14,513 nucleotides of DNA, taken from Ornithomonoglobus_A sp045537455 (GTDB lineage: Bacteria > Bacillota > Clostridia > UBA1381). Below, one piece after another: positions 6,568 through 14,513 of the stretch. The translations under genes were made by a program, and so were the position numbers. The DNA lies in NCBI GenBank assembly GCA_045537455.1, contig JAZSPM010000159.1, forward strand, positions 1 through 14,513. The letters run 5' to 3'. Below the pieces are notes generated by a model, which did not search any database, was not told the origin of the DNA, and worked only from the letters and a program-made list of their open reading frames with translations. The stretch's first letter is position 1; every line of letters begins with the position of its first letter.

Positions 6568-9408
6568 ATGAAAAAATTAGTTAGTTTATTAACAGCATTA
6601 ATGATGCTTTGCTCGATGAGCATGACAGCAGTTTTTGCTGAGGGCGAGGAAACAACAACTCCGGAAACGATGCCTATGCGTGATGCGACTGCGATGGTTT
6701 CGGCAACAGCAAGTTATTCAGCGTGGTATAAAAACGGTGTTACAAGCAGTAACTACCGATGGGATAACTATGCGAACCGTCTTATTTTTGTGAATGATGA
6801 AATAAAAGAGCTTGATGATTATGTAATTGAATTTACAAATGAGCTTCATACAAGCGGAAGCTATCAGTTTATTCTTGGTGGTACATCAGACGAAGAATGT
6901 GTTTATGGTTATGGTTTAAAGGGTTCGGGACACACGTATAAAGGTATGCTTTCGGTAACGTCAACAACAGCGGAAACATCAGAAACAACAGATGTTGAAT
7001 TGAAGTTCAAATCAGGAAGCGTATCACAGACAACAAATGTTACTCTTACAAAATCGGTAAGCTATAAATTATACATAAGCTATGCTGACGGTACAATCGT
7101 TTACGGTATTAAGGCGGTTGACGCAGATGACAGCACATATGCGTGGAATACGGCATCAAACGTTGACCTTGAAGGAACTATTTTAGCACAGAGAATGGGT
7201 ATAGTATACGATGAAACACCGAACAACTCACATCTTGCAAGTAATGAAGCTCTTACAGTTGCTTCAATGTACATCCGAAAAGAGCTTTCAGCTTCAATCG
7301 CAGACGGCTTATATGATATAAACCCACAGAATATTGCAGTTACATTCGGAAGTACTCTTGCAGAGACTCTTTCTGAAACAGTTACAGTATCAGACGGAAC
7401 AAACAGTGTTGATTGTACAGTTGAAAGAACAGACGATACAACAGCAACAGTTACAATTCCTGATGGTACGCTTGCATACGGGACAAGATATTGTCTTGAT
7501 TTAAACAGCATTACAGATGCAGACGGTATTGCTGCAAAGAAGCTTTATTTCAGAACGGTTGATTTAAGCACAGACAAATATGAACAGGTAACAGGTGTTT
7601 CATTCCTTGGATATCAGGGCGGAACAATTTATGAACATTTTGCTTTTGACGATAGAGATAAGGTTGCAGTTTTGACAAAGAACGGCGAGAATGTAACAGT
7701 AAATGATTTTATGCTAAGCTTTGATTATGCAGATACACGTGATAATACACAAAAATATCTTAATGTTGTATTTGGTATAGACCCAAGTATAACAACTTAT
7801 ACTCCGGATAGCATGGCTGTGGAGAATAAATTTAACGGACTTGCAGGCATCAGCTTATGGTCAGGTAACAAATATAATATGTATTTTGGTAATACTGTAA
7901 ATACATATCATGGGTATGCGTCGGCACCGCATAACTTTTTCAGAGATGGCGGACAAATGCATGACCTTGCAATGGCGAACGGTAAGACTTATAATGTAAA
8001 TGTTACATATATTAATAAGGTTATGACAATGCATGTTAAATCGTCAGACGAGAATGTATGGAGAAAGTATACAAAGACAATGTCAGATGACTATGAAGAA
8101 ATTCAGGACGGTCATATTGCTGTAATAATTAAAGGCTTGTATAGCAATCCAAAAAACATCAAGCTTTATGAGCCAAGAACAAGTGTTGAGGCAACAATAG
8201 CAGATGCTGCTTATGATATAAATCCCGGTACAATCAATGTGACAGCCACATATGATTTTGGAACACTTCCATCAACTGTAGCACTATCAGACGGAACAAA
8301 CAGTTTTGACTGTGCAATAGCTGTATCGGCAGATGACACAAAGACAGCAGTGATTACAATTCCTGATAATACTCTTGCATACGGAACAACATATACAGTA
8401 GATTTAAGTGCAGCTAAGGACTTTGCAGGAGTTCCTGTTGCTAATGCTTCATTTACAACAATAGCAAATCCTGTACCTGATGATATGGTTCAGATGACGG
8501 GGGTTTCATGGAAATGGTATCTTGACAATGTTCCATATAAAGAAGGTACTTCAGATTATGCGTATAACGGAACGAATATTAAAATGGCACGTCTTATGAA
8601 AGACGGGGCAGATGTAAAGGCAACTGATTTTGTACTTACATTTAATTATACGGATAATACAACTGAAACGGCTAATAATACAAGAACTCTTAACGTAGTA
8701 TTCGGAGTAAATCCTGAAACTACAACATATTCCGCATCAGCATATACTAAGGCAAATAAATTTAACGGACTTGCAGGTATCAGTTCATGGAACGGAAGTA
8801 AATATAAGCTGTTCTTCGGCAATGAAACTGCTGCTAATTTTGTTGAAACAGGCGGAACAGCACATAACCTTGTAATGGTAAAAGGCAACACATATAACTT
8901 TAAGATTTCATATATTAACAAGGTTATGACATTGTATGTAAAACTGAGTACAGAAAACACATGGAGAGTGTATTCAAAAACAGCAGGTGACGGCTTCACT
9001 GAAATCACGGATGGTCATATCGGTCTGATAGCAAAGCTTAGCGGAAGTGCTTCTTCAACAAAGCTATATGTACCTGTTGAGGATTATACAGTGGTTGCAC
9101 CAAGCTATGATAAGGAAGCAGTTGTTAACGGCGAAACTGTAACAGTAACAGCATCTGTTACAAAGAATCTTGATTCAGCTGTTTATACAAGTGCAACAAT
9201 GATAACAGGTCTTTATAAGAATGTAGATGGTACATGGGTACTTGAAAGTGCGGTAACAGACACTAAGCCGCTTACAACAGGAGCAGCAGTGCTTTCAAAA
9301 TCAATAGAAATTCCTGCTGAGGGGACATATAAATTAAAGAGCTTCGTATGGAATCTTGATAATTTATATCCTTACTGCGATGCAGTAGAGATTACAATAG
9401 CAGAATAA
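6568..9408 (+). CDS. Secreted modular protein with Ig-like and repeated beta-rich modules, no visible catalytic domain
   Basis: A 946-residue exported protein that I cannot assign to a named family. A signal peptide (1-24, cleavage near VFA-E) leads to an N-terminal module (about 45-236) that is also found in the next gene and marked by YISYADGT and VYGIKAVDADDS. Ig-like domains (about 245-331 and 542-635, each with YDINP and TIPD-TLAYGT) alternate with two copies of a roughly 195-residue module (341-536 and 643-836). That module carries LNVVFG, FNGLAGIS-W-G, YFGN and YINKVMT. A C-terminal module follows (about 838-946). I see no glycosidase, lyase, esterase or protease motif, so a role as glycan-binding or scaffolding partner of the downstream glycosidase is the simplest inference. 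The start is set by AAAGGAG (6553-6559), eight bases upstream. No cell-wall anchor is visible. Confidence 0.88.
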   Translation: MKKLVSLLTALMMLCSMSMTAVFAEGEETTTPETMPMRDATAMVSATASYSAWYKNGVTSSNYRWDNYANRLIFVNDEIKELDDYVIEFTNELHTSGSYQFILGGTSDEECVYGYGLKGSGHTYKGMLSVTSTTAETSETTDVELKFKSGSVSQTTNVTLTKSVSYKLYISYADGTIVYGIKAVDADDSTYAWNTASNVDLEGTILAQRMGIVYDETPNNSHLASNEALTVASMYIRKELSASIADGLYDINPQNIAVTFGSTLAETLSETVTVSDGTNSVDCTVERTDDTTATVTIPDGTLAYGTRYCLDLNSITDADGIAAKKLYFRTVDLSTDKYEQVTGVSFLGYQGGTIYEHFAFDDRDKVAVLTKNGENVTVNDFMLSFDYADTRDNTQKYLNVVFGIDPSITTYTPDSMAVENKFNGLAGISLWSGNKYNMYFGNTVNTYHGYASAPHNFFRDGGQMHDLAMANGKTYNVNVTYINKVMTMHVKSSDENVWRKYTKTMSDDYEEIQDGHIAVIIKGLYSNPKNIKLYEPRTSVEATIADAAYDINPGTINVTATYDFGTLPSTVALSDGTNSFDCAIAVSADDTKTAVITIPDNTLAYGTTYTVDLSAAKDFAGVPVANASFTTIANPVPDDMVQMTGVSWKWYLDNVPYKEGTSDYAYNGTNIKMARLMKDGADVKATDFVLTFNYTDNTTETANNTRTLNVVFGVNPETTTYSASAYTKANKFNGLAGISSWNGSKYKLFFGNETAANFVETGGTAHNLVMVKGNTYNFKISYINKVMTLYVKLSTENTWRVYSKTAGDGFTEITDGHIGLIAKLSGSASSTKLYVPVEDYTVVAPSYDKEAVVNGETVTVTASVTKNLDSAVYTSATMITGLYKNVDGTWVLESAVTDTKPLTTGAAVLSKSIEIPAEGTYKLKSFVWNLDNLYPYCDAVEITIAE
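6700..7275 (+). repeat. Shared N-terminal module, copy in the non-catalytic gene
   Basis: This encodes residues 45-236. The related copy is at 9632-10156 in the glycosidase gene. The best-conserved stretch is YISY-DG--VYGIKA-DADDS followed by a spaced Y-W and L-G-I---R. Upstream both copies carry D-YAN, Y-EFT and GGT. The two copies are strongly diverged elsewhere. Confidence 0.7.
7588..8175 (+). repeat. Roughly 195-residue module, copy 1 of 3 (FNGLAGIS family)
   Basis: This encodes residues 341-536 of the non-catalytic protein. The motif order is TGVSF, LNVVFGIDP, FNGLAGISLWSG, YNMYFGN, MANGKTYN, YINKVMTMHVK and a closing KLYEP. The matching copies are at 8494-9075 and 10493-11068. The 17-base string starting tttaacggacttgcagg is identical at 7831, 8761 and 10745. 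Confidence 0.75.
8494..9075 (+). repeat. Roughly 195-residue module, copy 2 of 3 (FNGLAGIS family)
   Basis: This encodes residues 643-836. The motif order is the same as in copy 1: TGVSW, LNVVFGVNP, FNGLAGISSWNG, FFGNE, YINKVMTLYVK and a closing KLYVP. It resembles the copy in the glycosidase gene at SSWNG and GNET and shares YINKVMT with copy 1. Confidence 0.75.
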
Positions 9409-9419
9409 AAAACCTCCCA

Positions 9420-9444
9420 AAGGGCGGAGAAATACTCCGCCCTT
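9420..9444 (+). terminator. GC-rich hairpin after the non-catalytic gene, possible weak terminator
   Basis: AAGGGCGGAG (9420-9429) pairs perfectly with CTCCGCCCTT (9435-9444) around an AAATA loop, 12 bases after the stop codon. The following sequence is aacccctttgttaat, with no clean T-run, so termination in the plus direction would be partial at best. It may instead separate transcript segments or stabilise the upstream mRNA. A perfect TATAAT occurs at 9459-9464 but without a convincing -35 box. Confidence 0.45.
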
Positions 9445-9514
9445 AACCCCTTTGTTAATATAATAAATGGGTAAATTAAGCAGAACTTAATTTTATTTAA
9501 TAAAGGAGGAAAAT

Positions 9515-12500
9515 ATGAAAAAATCTAAAAAAACAATCAGCCTGATTATGTCTGTCATAATGACGGCTGTGATTGCGTTTTCTTCTGTAGTATATGCAGA
9601 AAGTAAAATGCCAAAGGTAGATACAAGTGGAATGGTTGATATTACCGCAAATACAAAATATTCGGGATGTTATGTAATAAGAAACGGTGTTTATACAACT
9701 ACAAATGCCGTATATGATACATATGCTAATCAGGTATTACAGATAGACGGAGGTGTAAATGCACTTACGGAATATGTATATGAGTTCACGGGCTTTATAC
9801 CTAACAAGGGTAAAATGAACATACATATAGGCGGTACGGTAGAGGATGAAAACTGGTACATTACAAGCGGAAGTAAAATAACGCTTGAAATAAATACTAC
9901 AAATATCATATGTAACGGAAAAACACAGGCACATGGACTGGAAAAGGGTACGGATATCAAAGGCTATATAAGCTATATTGACGGTGTGTTTGTGTATGGA
10001 ATAAAAGCGATTGATGCTGATGACAGTGAATATATATGGGGAAGCTTTGAACATGATTCGCTTGCAGGACGTATAAGAACGTCAAGGTTTGATGTTGAAT
10101 CAGACAGAGCAGCAACCAAATATGTGTTCAAGCCGCTTTCAATGCACGTTCTGCTCCCTGAAACAAAAGCGGAGATTATAGGAGAGCAGGCGGCAATATC
10201 AGGTACGGAAATAACAGCAAGCTTATCGGCTGACGGCGATTTGCCTGTTGATTATACAATTACTGCAAATGCACCTGAAACAATATCAATTACTGACGGA
10301 AAAACAACAGTTAAGTGTGCGGCACGTGCGGAGGAAGATAAAATTATAATAACTCTTCCGTCGCAGATTAAATTCCTTACGGAATATAGCGTTGATTTAT
10401 CCGGAGCAAAAGCAGTATATACAATAAATAATACTAAATATGAATCAAAAATAAAAAATACTTCGTTTGATACCTCGTTAATAAAAATGAAAGCAACGGG
10501 GATTTCATGGGAATGGTATAAGGCTGACGGTACACAGTTTACAGGTCAGAATTATGAATACGACAATGGAACGGAAAAGCTTGCGGTTTTAATGCGTAAC
10601 GGAAAGCCTGTAAGGGCGACAAATTTTGCTTTGAAGTTCAATTATACCGATACAAGCGATGAGGCTTTAAAAACACTGAATGCTGTTTTTGGTGTAAACC
10701 ATCTGACAACTCTGAAAACACATTCTTTTGTAAAGGCTGATAACTTTAACGGACTTGCAGGCATAAGCTCATGGAACGGAAAAAGATATAATATGTATTT
10801 CGGAAACGAAACAAATTCGGATATCAGATTTTATAAGGATCAGGGAGAAGTTCATGACCTTGACATGGCAAACGGAAAAACATATAATATGGATATTTTG
10901 TATGTTAACAGAACATTAACAATGAAAGTCAAGGAAGCAAGCGAAGAAGAATGGCGTACATATACAAGAGAAATGCCTGAGGGCTATAGTGAAATTGAAA
11001 ACGGATATATAGCACTTATATCTAATTTCTCGGGTAAGGTAATCGATGCAGAGCTATATCTTATACCGTCAGAGGACGGAATCTTATGCTTCTCAGATGA
11101 TTTTGAAGGTGGAGCACAGAATTGGACTATAAAGTACGAATCAATGTATTGTCGTGACGGTGTGCTTGAAAATGCTTTTACATATTCAGGTGCATATTCC
11201 GATGCAAATCTTGATATACCTTATGATAATATGCCGGAAAACCCTGTTATAAAAACAAGGATTTCATTTAACAGCGGTTCGTGGCTTCAGATTCATTTTC
11301 CTACTGCTTCCGGAATGGCGGCAAAATTCCTGTTAAGAAATACACTGGGTATTTATGATTATAGTGACGGACAAGAAGTTTGGTTAAAGAAAACTACATT
11401 TGAAAAAGATGTTATGTATGACTTTAAGTTTGTATGTAACGACGAAACGATTGCAATATATTATAAAAAAGCATCTGATACGTCTTATGTAAAAGGTGGA
11501 GAGGTTGCAAGACAGTCTGCTGATGCACCTGGATTTAAATTCCATGGGTACGGCGTGAAATTCAAGGTAGATAAGGTTGAATTTTACCGTAATGATATAA
11601 CTGATTTCGTAATAGACAGAAGTCCTATGATTATTAGTGTAGGAGAAAGCTATTATCTTGGCGGTATTAATAATACAGAACAGGATGTGACGTGGAGCGT
11701 TTCCGATACAGAAAGTGTTTCACTAAGTGGTAGTAAATTGACAGGTGTTAAGAGTGGTAATTCAGTTCTTACAATGACATCAGCAGATGGCAGTTATACT
11801 CACAGCGTACCTGTTGTATGCTTACAGCCGGTTGATGAAGTTATATTATCACATCGGGCAATAACAATTACAGAGGGTGAAGTAATAAATCTGTCAGCAG
11901 GATTTTCACCTTCAGATGTGAGTGACAAGACACTTATATGGAAAAGCTCGGATGAGTCGATTGTTTCATTATTTGGAGAATCCAAGAGAGAAAAAACAGT
12001 AAAGGCAGAAAAGGCAGGCTGTGTGGTGATTAGAGTAACAGCACCGTTCGGTGATGCGGAAGATATATGTACTGTAACGGTTGTACAAAAACAGACAAAA
12101 GGAACGGCTTCAGCTATTTTTGAAGCAGGAACGGAAAAAACAGCAATAGAGCCTTTGATTTTTGGAATGCACCGTGCAACGAGCGGGTCGACCAATTCAA
12201 CAAATCAGCTTTATAGTGATTTAGGAGTAAAGTCACTTCGTTCATTCCTTAATACATCTTCGGTAACCGTTGAAAGCAATCTTGAGTCTTCTCGTGTTAA
12301 TAATATTCCTCAGGTTGTAATGCTTGGAGAATTTAAGACAAAAACAGTAGAAGAACTTTTGGAGATTGTAAAGGAAGTAGAGGTTCATGCTACTGCTAAT
12401 GATACTATTTACATAGAAATGGGTAATGAACTGTATGACGGAAGCATGAATTGTGCTGATTATATAGCAAAATGTAAGGAATTTTATACGGCTGTAAAGG

Positions 12501-14347
12501 AATATAACAGTGCAATAAAAATAGGTATTGTTGTAATGCCACAGGCACTTGCTACAGAGGGACAGACTTGGAATAAAAAAGTTGCCGAGGATAACAGCTT
12601 CTATGATGCCGTAATAGTACATAACTATGTTGATTTCTATAATGCAGATAACATAACAAGAGAAGAAATGACGGATTCGATGTATGCGTATAACAGATAC
12701 ATTGAAAAATCCTTGTATGATATGCATGAACAGTTCGGAGGAAAAGAACTGTGGATAACAGAGTACGGTCATTTACAGCTTAATATGTTCAGAGAGATTA
12801 ATGGACATAGAAATGAAATAAACCGTTTGCAAACGGGTAAATCGGTAGGAGTGGCGCTTACTAATGTGGAAAAGCTTCTTGATATGGCAGAATCGGGAAT
12901 CGTTCAGATAAGCAATTATCATTTTGATTCTGACACGCAGGGCTTTGGCGTAATACAGGGAACAACAAAGCTTCCGAATTATTATGCCTTTAAAAAGGTA
13001 GGAGAGTTACTTAATACATATCCAAATATGTTTAAAATGACACCTTTAAAGGCTGATTTAAAGAATAGCGGTTACAGAATAAAAAGTAATCCGCTTGCAT
13101 CGAATGTGAAATTGCCGTCGGCAGATTGCTGGGGCTTCGGAAATGATTCTGTTGAAAAGATTATTATAGCAAACCGTAACAGCGAACCAATGAGATTTTC
13201 ACTTTCTGATTATGAACTTAAAAAGGAATGGAGCTACGGAGGAGAAAATTCATTTGACCATTTCCTTCTTTGGGAGGGAGAATATTATGACGTCCCTTCA
13301 GAGATTCCTTTACCGACAGAATACAGTGATGAGGCATTTGCTGATATTGTAGAGCTTGAACCGTATTCAATGACAGTATGTGAAATAAATAAAAAAGAAG
13401 ATGTAATCACAGCTGCATTTAATATAGAAGACGGAGAAGTAGATGTTCAGACAGATAAAAATATTATCCTTACATTCTCTAAAGGTGTTAATGCGGATTT
13501 GAGTCAGTATATTACTGTAAATAATGGTGAAGTACCGTATACGCTTGAGAAAATTGCTGATAATCAGTATAAAATCATATTAATAAACGGACTTGAAAAG
13601 GATACTCGGTATACGATTGCAGTTAATGAAATAGCAAATGAAACTGTAAGCTTTACAACTCAAAAAGGAAGTATGGCTGAGTATTTTACACAGGAACGTG
13701 ATATAACGGGTGAATATGATGATTATGAAGTGACATTCAGAACAAGCGGTAACGCAGTTATAAATGTACGTAATATACCGATATATATTTACGGCGGAGT
13801 TATTTACTATAATAATGGTATAACAAAATCAAACAACAGTATGAGTTCATCAAATATTTCGCGTCCGCTCGGACATTATAATTTTTCTTCAAACGGAGCG
13901 TATTTTAAAATTACTGCAAGCGGTACGGAAATAAAGGTGTATGCAAAGGCATCGGAAACGGATTCGTATACTTTAGTAGGTACAATTTATAATGCTCCGT
14001 ATAATTCGGAAAAGTTTACTTATAGTTCGGCAGTAAAGGATATTGTTATAAAAACAAATCCAAAGCCTGTAACGTCGGTTGAATATTCACAGACGGCAGA
14101 CGGAACTGAATTTTTATCAAATTCAATGCTTGCAGATGAAAATACGGTTAACATTAAAACGCAAAGCGATGCGAATCTGATTTATGCCGAATATAATTCT
14201 GACGGAACCTTGAAAGCTGTAAAAACATTGACGGGTGAAACAGAATATTCATTTATAACAGATAATGATGGATTGGAAAAGAAAATTTTTATCTGGGACA
14301 GTGTAAACGGAATAAAGTCACTTCAGGATTCAATATCTGTTTATTAA
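9515..14347 (+). CDS. Secreted multimodular glycoside hydrolase, clan GH-A-like
   Basis: A 1610-residue exported enzyme. In order it has: a signal peptide (1-28, VYA-E); the N-terminal module shared with the previous gene (40-214); an Ig-like region (219-322); one FNGLAGIS module (327-518); a LamG-like beta sandwich (about 524-693, starting DDFEGGAQNW); two Big_2-like domains (about 697-769 and 773-857, with VTWSVSD and LIWKSSDESIVSL); and a probable TIM-barrel glycosidase (about 864-1290). The catalytic pair appears to be E972 in GNELYD (acid/base) and E1083 in WITEYG (nucleophile), 111 residues apart, as expected for strands 4 and 7 of a retaining clan GH-A enzyme. GH39-, GH51- or GH79-like relatives are possible, but I cannot assign a family. 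An Ig-like domain (about 1297-1383), a second sandwich (about 1387-1523) and the C-terminal module (1524-1610) follow. The start is fixed by AAAGGAGG (9502-9509). Confidence 0.9.
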   Translation: MKKSKKTISLIMSVIMTAVIAFSSVVYAESKMPKVDTSGMVDITANTKYSGCYVIRNGVYTTTNAVYDTYANQVLQIDGGVNALTEYVYEFTGFIPNKGKMNIHIGGTVEDENWYITSGSKITLEINTTNIICNGKTQAHGLEKGTDIKGYISYIDGVFVYGIKAIDADDSEYIWGSFEHDSLAGRIRTSRFDVESDRAATKYVFKPLSMHVLLPETKAEIIGEQAAISGTEITASLSADGDLPVDYTITANAPETISITDGKTTVKCAARAEEDKIIITLPSQIKFLTEYSVDLSGAKAVYTINNTKYESKIKNTSFDTSLIKMKATGISWEWYKADGTQFTGQNYEYDNGTEKLAVLMRNGKPVRATNFALKFNYTDTSDEALKTLNAVFGVNHLTTLKTHSFVKADNFNGLAGISSWNGKRYNMYFGNETNSDIRFYKDQGEVHDLDMANGKTYNMDILYVNRTLTMKVKEASEEEWRTYTREMPEGYSEIENGYIALISNFSGKVIDAELYLIPSEDGILCFSDDFEGGAQNWTIKYESMYCRDGVLENAFTYSGAYSDANLDIPYDNMPENPVIKTRISFNSGSWLQIHFPTASGMAAKFLLRNTLGIYDYSDGQEVWLKKTTFEKDVMYDFKFVCNDETIAIYYKKASDTSYVKGGEVARQSADAPGFKFHGYGVKFKVDKVEFYRNDITDFVIDRSPMIISVGESYYLGGINNTEQDVTWSVSDTESVSLSGSKLTGVKSGNSVLTMTSADGSYTHSVPVVCLQPVDEVILSHRAITITEGEVINLSAGFSPSDVSDKTLIWKSSDESIVSLFGESKREKTVKAEKAGCVVIRVTAPFGDAEDICTVTVVQKQTKGTASAIFEAGTEKTAIEPLIFGMHRATSGSTNSTNQLYSDLGVKSLRSFLNTSSVTVESNLESSRVNNIPQVVMLGEFKTKTVEELLEIVKEVEVHATANDTIYIEMGNELYDGSMNCADYIAKCKEFYTAVKEYNSAIKIGIVVMPQALATEGQTWNKKVAEDNSFYDAVIVHNYVDFYNADNITREEMTDSMYAYNRYIEKSLYDMHEQFGGKELWITEYGHLQLNMFREINGHRNEINRLQTGKSVGVALTNVEKLLDMAESGIVQISNYHFDSDTQGFGVIQGTTKLPNYYAFKKVGELLNTYPNMFKMTPLKADLKNSGYRIKSNPLASNVKLPSADCWGFGNDSVEKIIIANRNSEPMRFSLSDYELKKEWSYGGENSFDHFLLWEGEYYDVPSEIPLPTEYSDEAFADIVELEPYSMTVCEINKKEDVITAAFNIEDGEVDVQTDKNIILTFSKGVNADLSQYITVNNGEVPYTLEKIADNQYKIILINGLEKDTRYTIAVNEIANETVSFTTQKGSMAEYFTQERDITGEYDDYEVTFRTSGNAVINVRNIPIYIYGGVIYYNNGITKSNNSMSSSNISRPLGHYNFSSNGAYFKITASGTEIKVYAKASETDSYTLVGTIYNAPYNSEKFTYSSAVKDIVIKTNPKPVTSVEYSQTADGTEFLSNSMLADENTVNIKTQSDANLIYAEYNSDGTLKAVKTLTGETEYSFITDNDGLEKKIFIWDSVNGIKSLQDSISVY
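9632..10156 (+). repeat. Shared N-terminal module, copy in the glycosidase gene
   Basis: This encodes residues 40-214 and pairs with 6700-7275. The conserved core is YISYIDGVFVYGIKAIDADDS, here broken by spacing only in the flanks, then Y-W and LAGRIRTSR. Placement directly after the signal peptide is the same in both proteins. Confidence 0.7.
10493..11068 (+). repeat. Roughly 195-residue module, copy 3 of 3 (FNGLAGIS family)
   Basis: This encodes residues 327-518 of the glycosidase. It contains TGISW, LNAVFGVN, FNGLAGISSWNG, YNMYFGNET, MANGKTYN and a closing AELYLIP. It shares YNMYFGN and MANGKTYN with copy 1 and SSWNG with copy 2, so the family has mixed or been copied between the two genes. 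Confidence 0.75.
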
Positions 14348-14513
14348 AACAAGTCATCAATAAAGTAAATACATAAAAAGACTAACTATTAAATGTCAAG
14401 AGGAATTTTAAAAATTTCTCAAAAATTTTTTGGTGAGTCAAAATAATCAGTAGAACATTGAAAATTGCATGACAAATAGAGCAATCTAAGTTGCTCGTCA
14501 AAAAATATTGGAA
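14348..14513 (+). other. AT-rich non-coding tail, no gene seen
   Basis: No reading frame of useful length lies after the glycosidase stop. An imperfect inverted repeat (14400-14409 with 14411-14420, one mismatch) is followed by an A/T tract ending in ATTTTTT (14425-14430). This could be a weak terminator or simply AT-rich upstream DNA. At 14453-14464, GAACATTGAAAA resembles the boxA-type sequence seen in Firmicutes rRNA leaders and spacers. That resemblance is loose, and no 16S or 23S sequence is in the window. Confidence 0.4.
14470..14500. repeat. Bulged hairpin near the right edge
   Basis: GAGCAA (14479-14484) pairs with TTGCTC (14491-14496) over a TCTAAG loop. TGAC (14470-14473) pairs with GTCA (14497-14500), leaving AAATA as a five-base bulge. 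An A-rich stretch follows rather than a T-run. It may belong to the leader of a transcript that continues beyond the window. Confidence 0.5.

Noticed and set aside
7101..7511. A 136-codon minus-strand open frame within the non-catalytic gene
   Set aside because: It is antisense to conserved module sequence, has no ribosome binding site of note and no recognisable domain.
9459..9464. Perfect TATAAT upstream of the glycosidase gene as a promoter
   Set aside because: The bases 16-18 upstream fall in the GC-rich hairpin and do not resemble a -35 box; there is also no extended -10 motif. It is noted only as a possible partial site.
7831..10761. Direct repeats sharing a 17-base identical core as a CRISPR array or mobile repeat
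   Set aside because: The three copies are about 930 and 1984 bases apart, in frame and encode the same FNGLAG motif, so they reflect protein module duplication.
12242..12772. A 176-codon open frame on the minus strand inside the glycosidase gene
   Set aside because: It lies fully opposite a well-supported catalytic domain with conserved motifs, and its translation is rich in hydrophobic and aromatic residues typical of an antisense shadow frame.
14370..14399. TTGACA on the minus strand (14399-14394) as a leftward promoter
   Set aside because: The -10 region at 17 bases (TTATGT) is poor, and it would drive transcription antisense into the glycosidase with no gene there.
14400..14430. Strong intrinsic terminator after the glycosidase gene
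   Set aside because: The inverted repeat is AT-rich, has a mismatch and almost no loop, and the T-run lies several bases after the stem, so only a weak terminator can be suggested.

Overview
The window looks like part of a polysaccharide-utilisation locus from a low-GC, Gram-positive anaerobe of the class Clostridia. A gut or rumen Lachnospiraceae or Oscillospiraceae relative is my best guess. The basis is AT-rich coding, strong AGGAGG-type ribosome binding sites, lysine-initiated Gram-positive signal peptides, a CUT1-type sugar transporter and a short palindromic GC-rich intergenic repeat of a kind I associate with gut Clostridia. This is inference from sequence style; no phylogenetic marker is present.

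Layout. Bases 1-139 are the terminal part of an insertion sequence whose end resembles the IS256/mutator family. They carry the first 18 codons of a leftward gene with its promoter, ribosome binding site and an inverted repeat. The element abuts a 5'-truncated ABC sugar permease (140-994), followed by an intact partner permease (1010-1852). After a palindromic repeat come three large secreted modular proteins, all on the plus strand. They are a metallophosphoesterase with duplicated N-terminal beta-sandwich modules (1946-6499), a protein of Ig-like and repeated modules with no visible catalytic domain (6568-9408), and a multimodular protein with a clan GH-A-like glycosidase domain (9515-14347). 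The last 166 bases are non-coding, AT-rich and contain hairpins.

How the parts fit. The two permeases would form the membrane channel of a CUT1 oligosaccharide importer. The three secreted proteins would bind and process a complex glycan outside the cell. Genes 4 and 5 share two module families that I cannot assign to a named family, and all three proteins end in related C-terminal modules with a K-x-F-x-aromatic signature. This suggests one co-evolved secreted system. The pairing of a phosphoesterase with a glycosidase hints at a phosphate-bearing glycan, but the substrate cannot be read from the sequence. No binding protein, ATPase, regulator, sortase signal, SLH domain or dockerin is visible in the window.

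The points most worth following up are the apparent truncation of the permease by the insertion sequence, the promoter and hairpin arrangement inside that element, and the unnamed modules shared by the secreted proteins.
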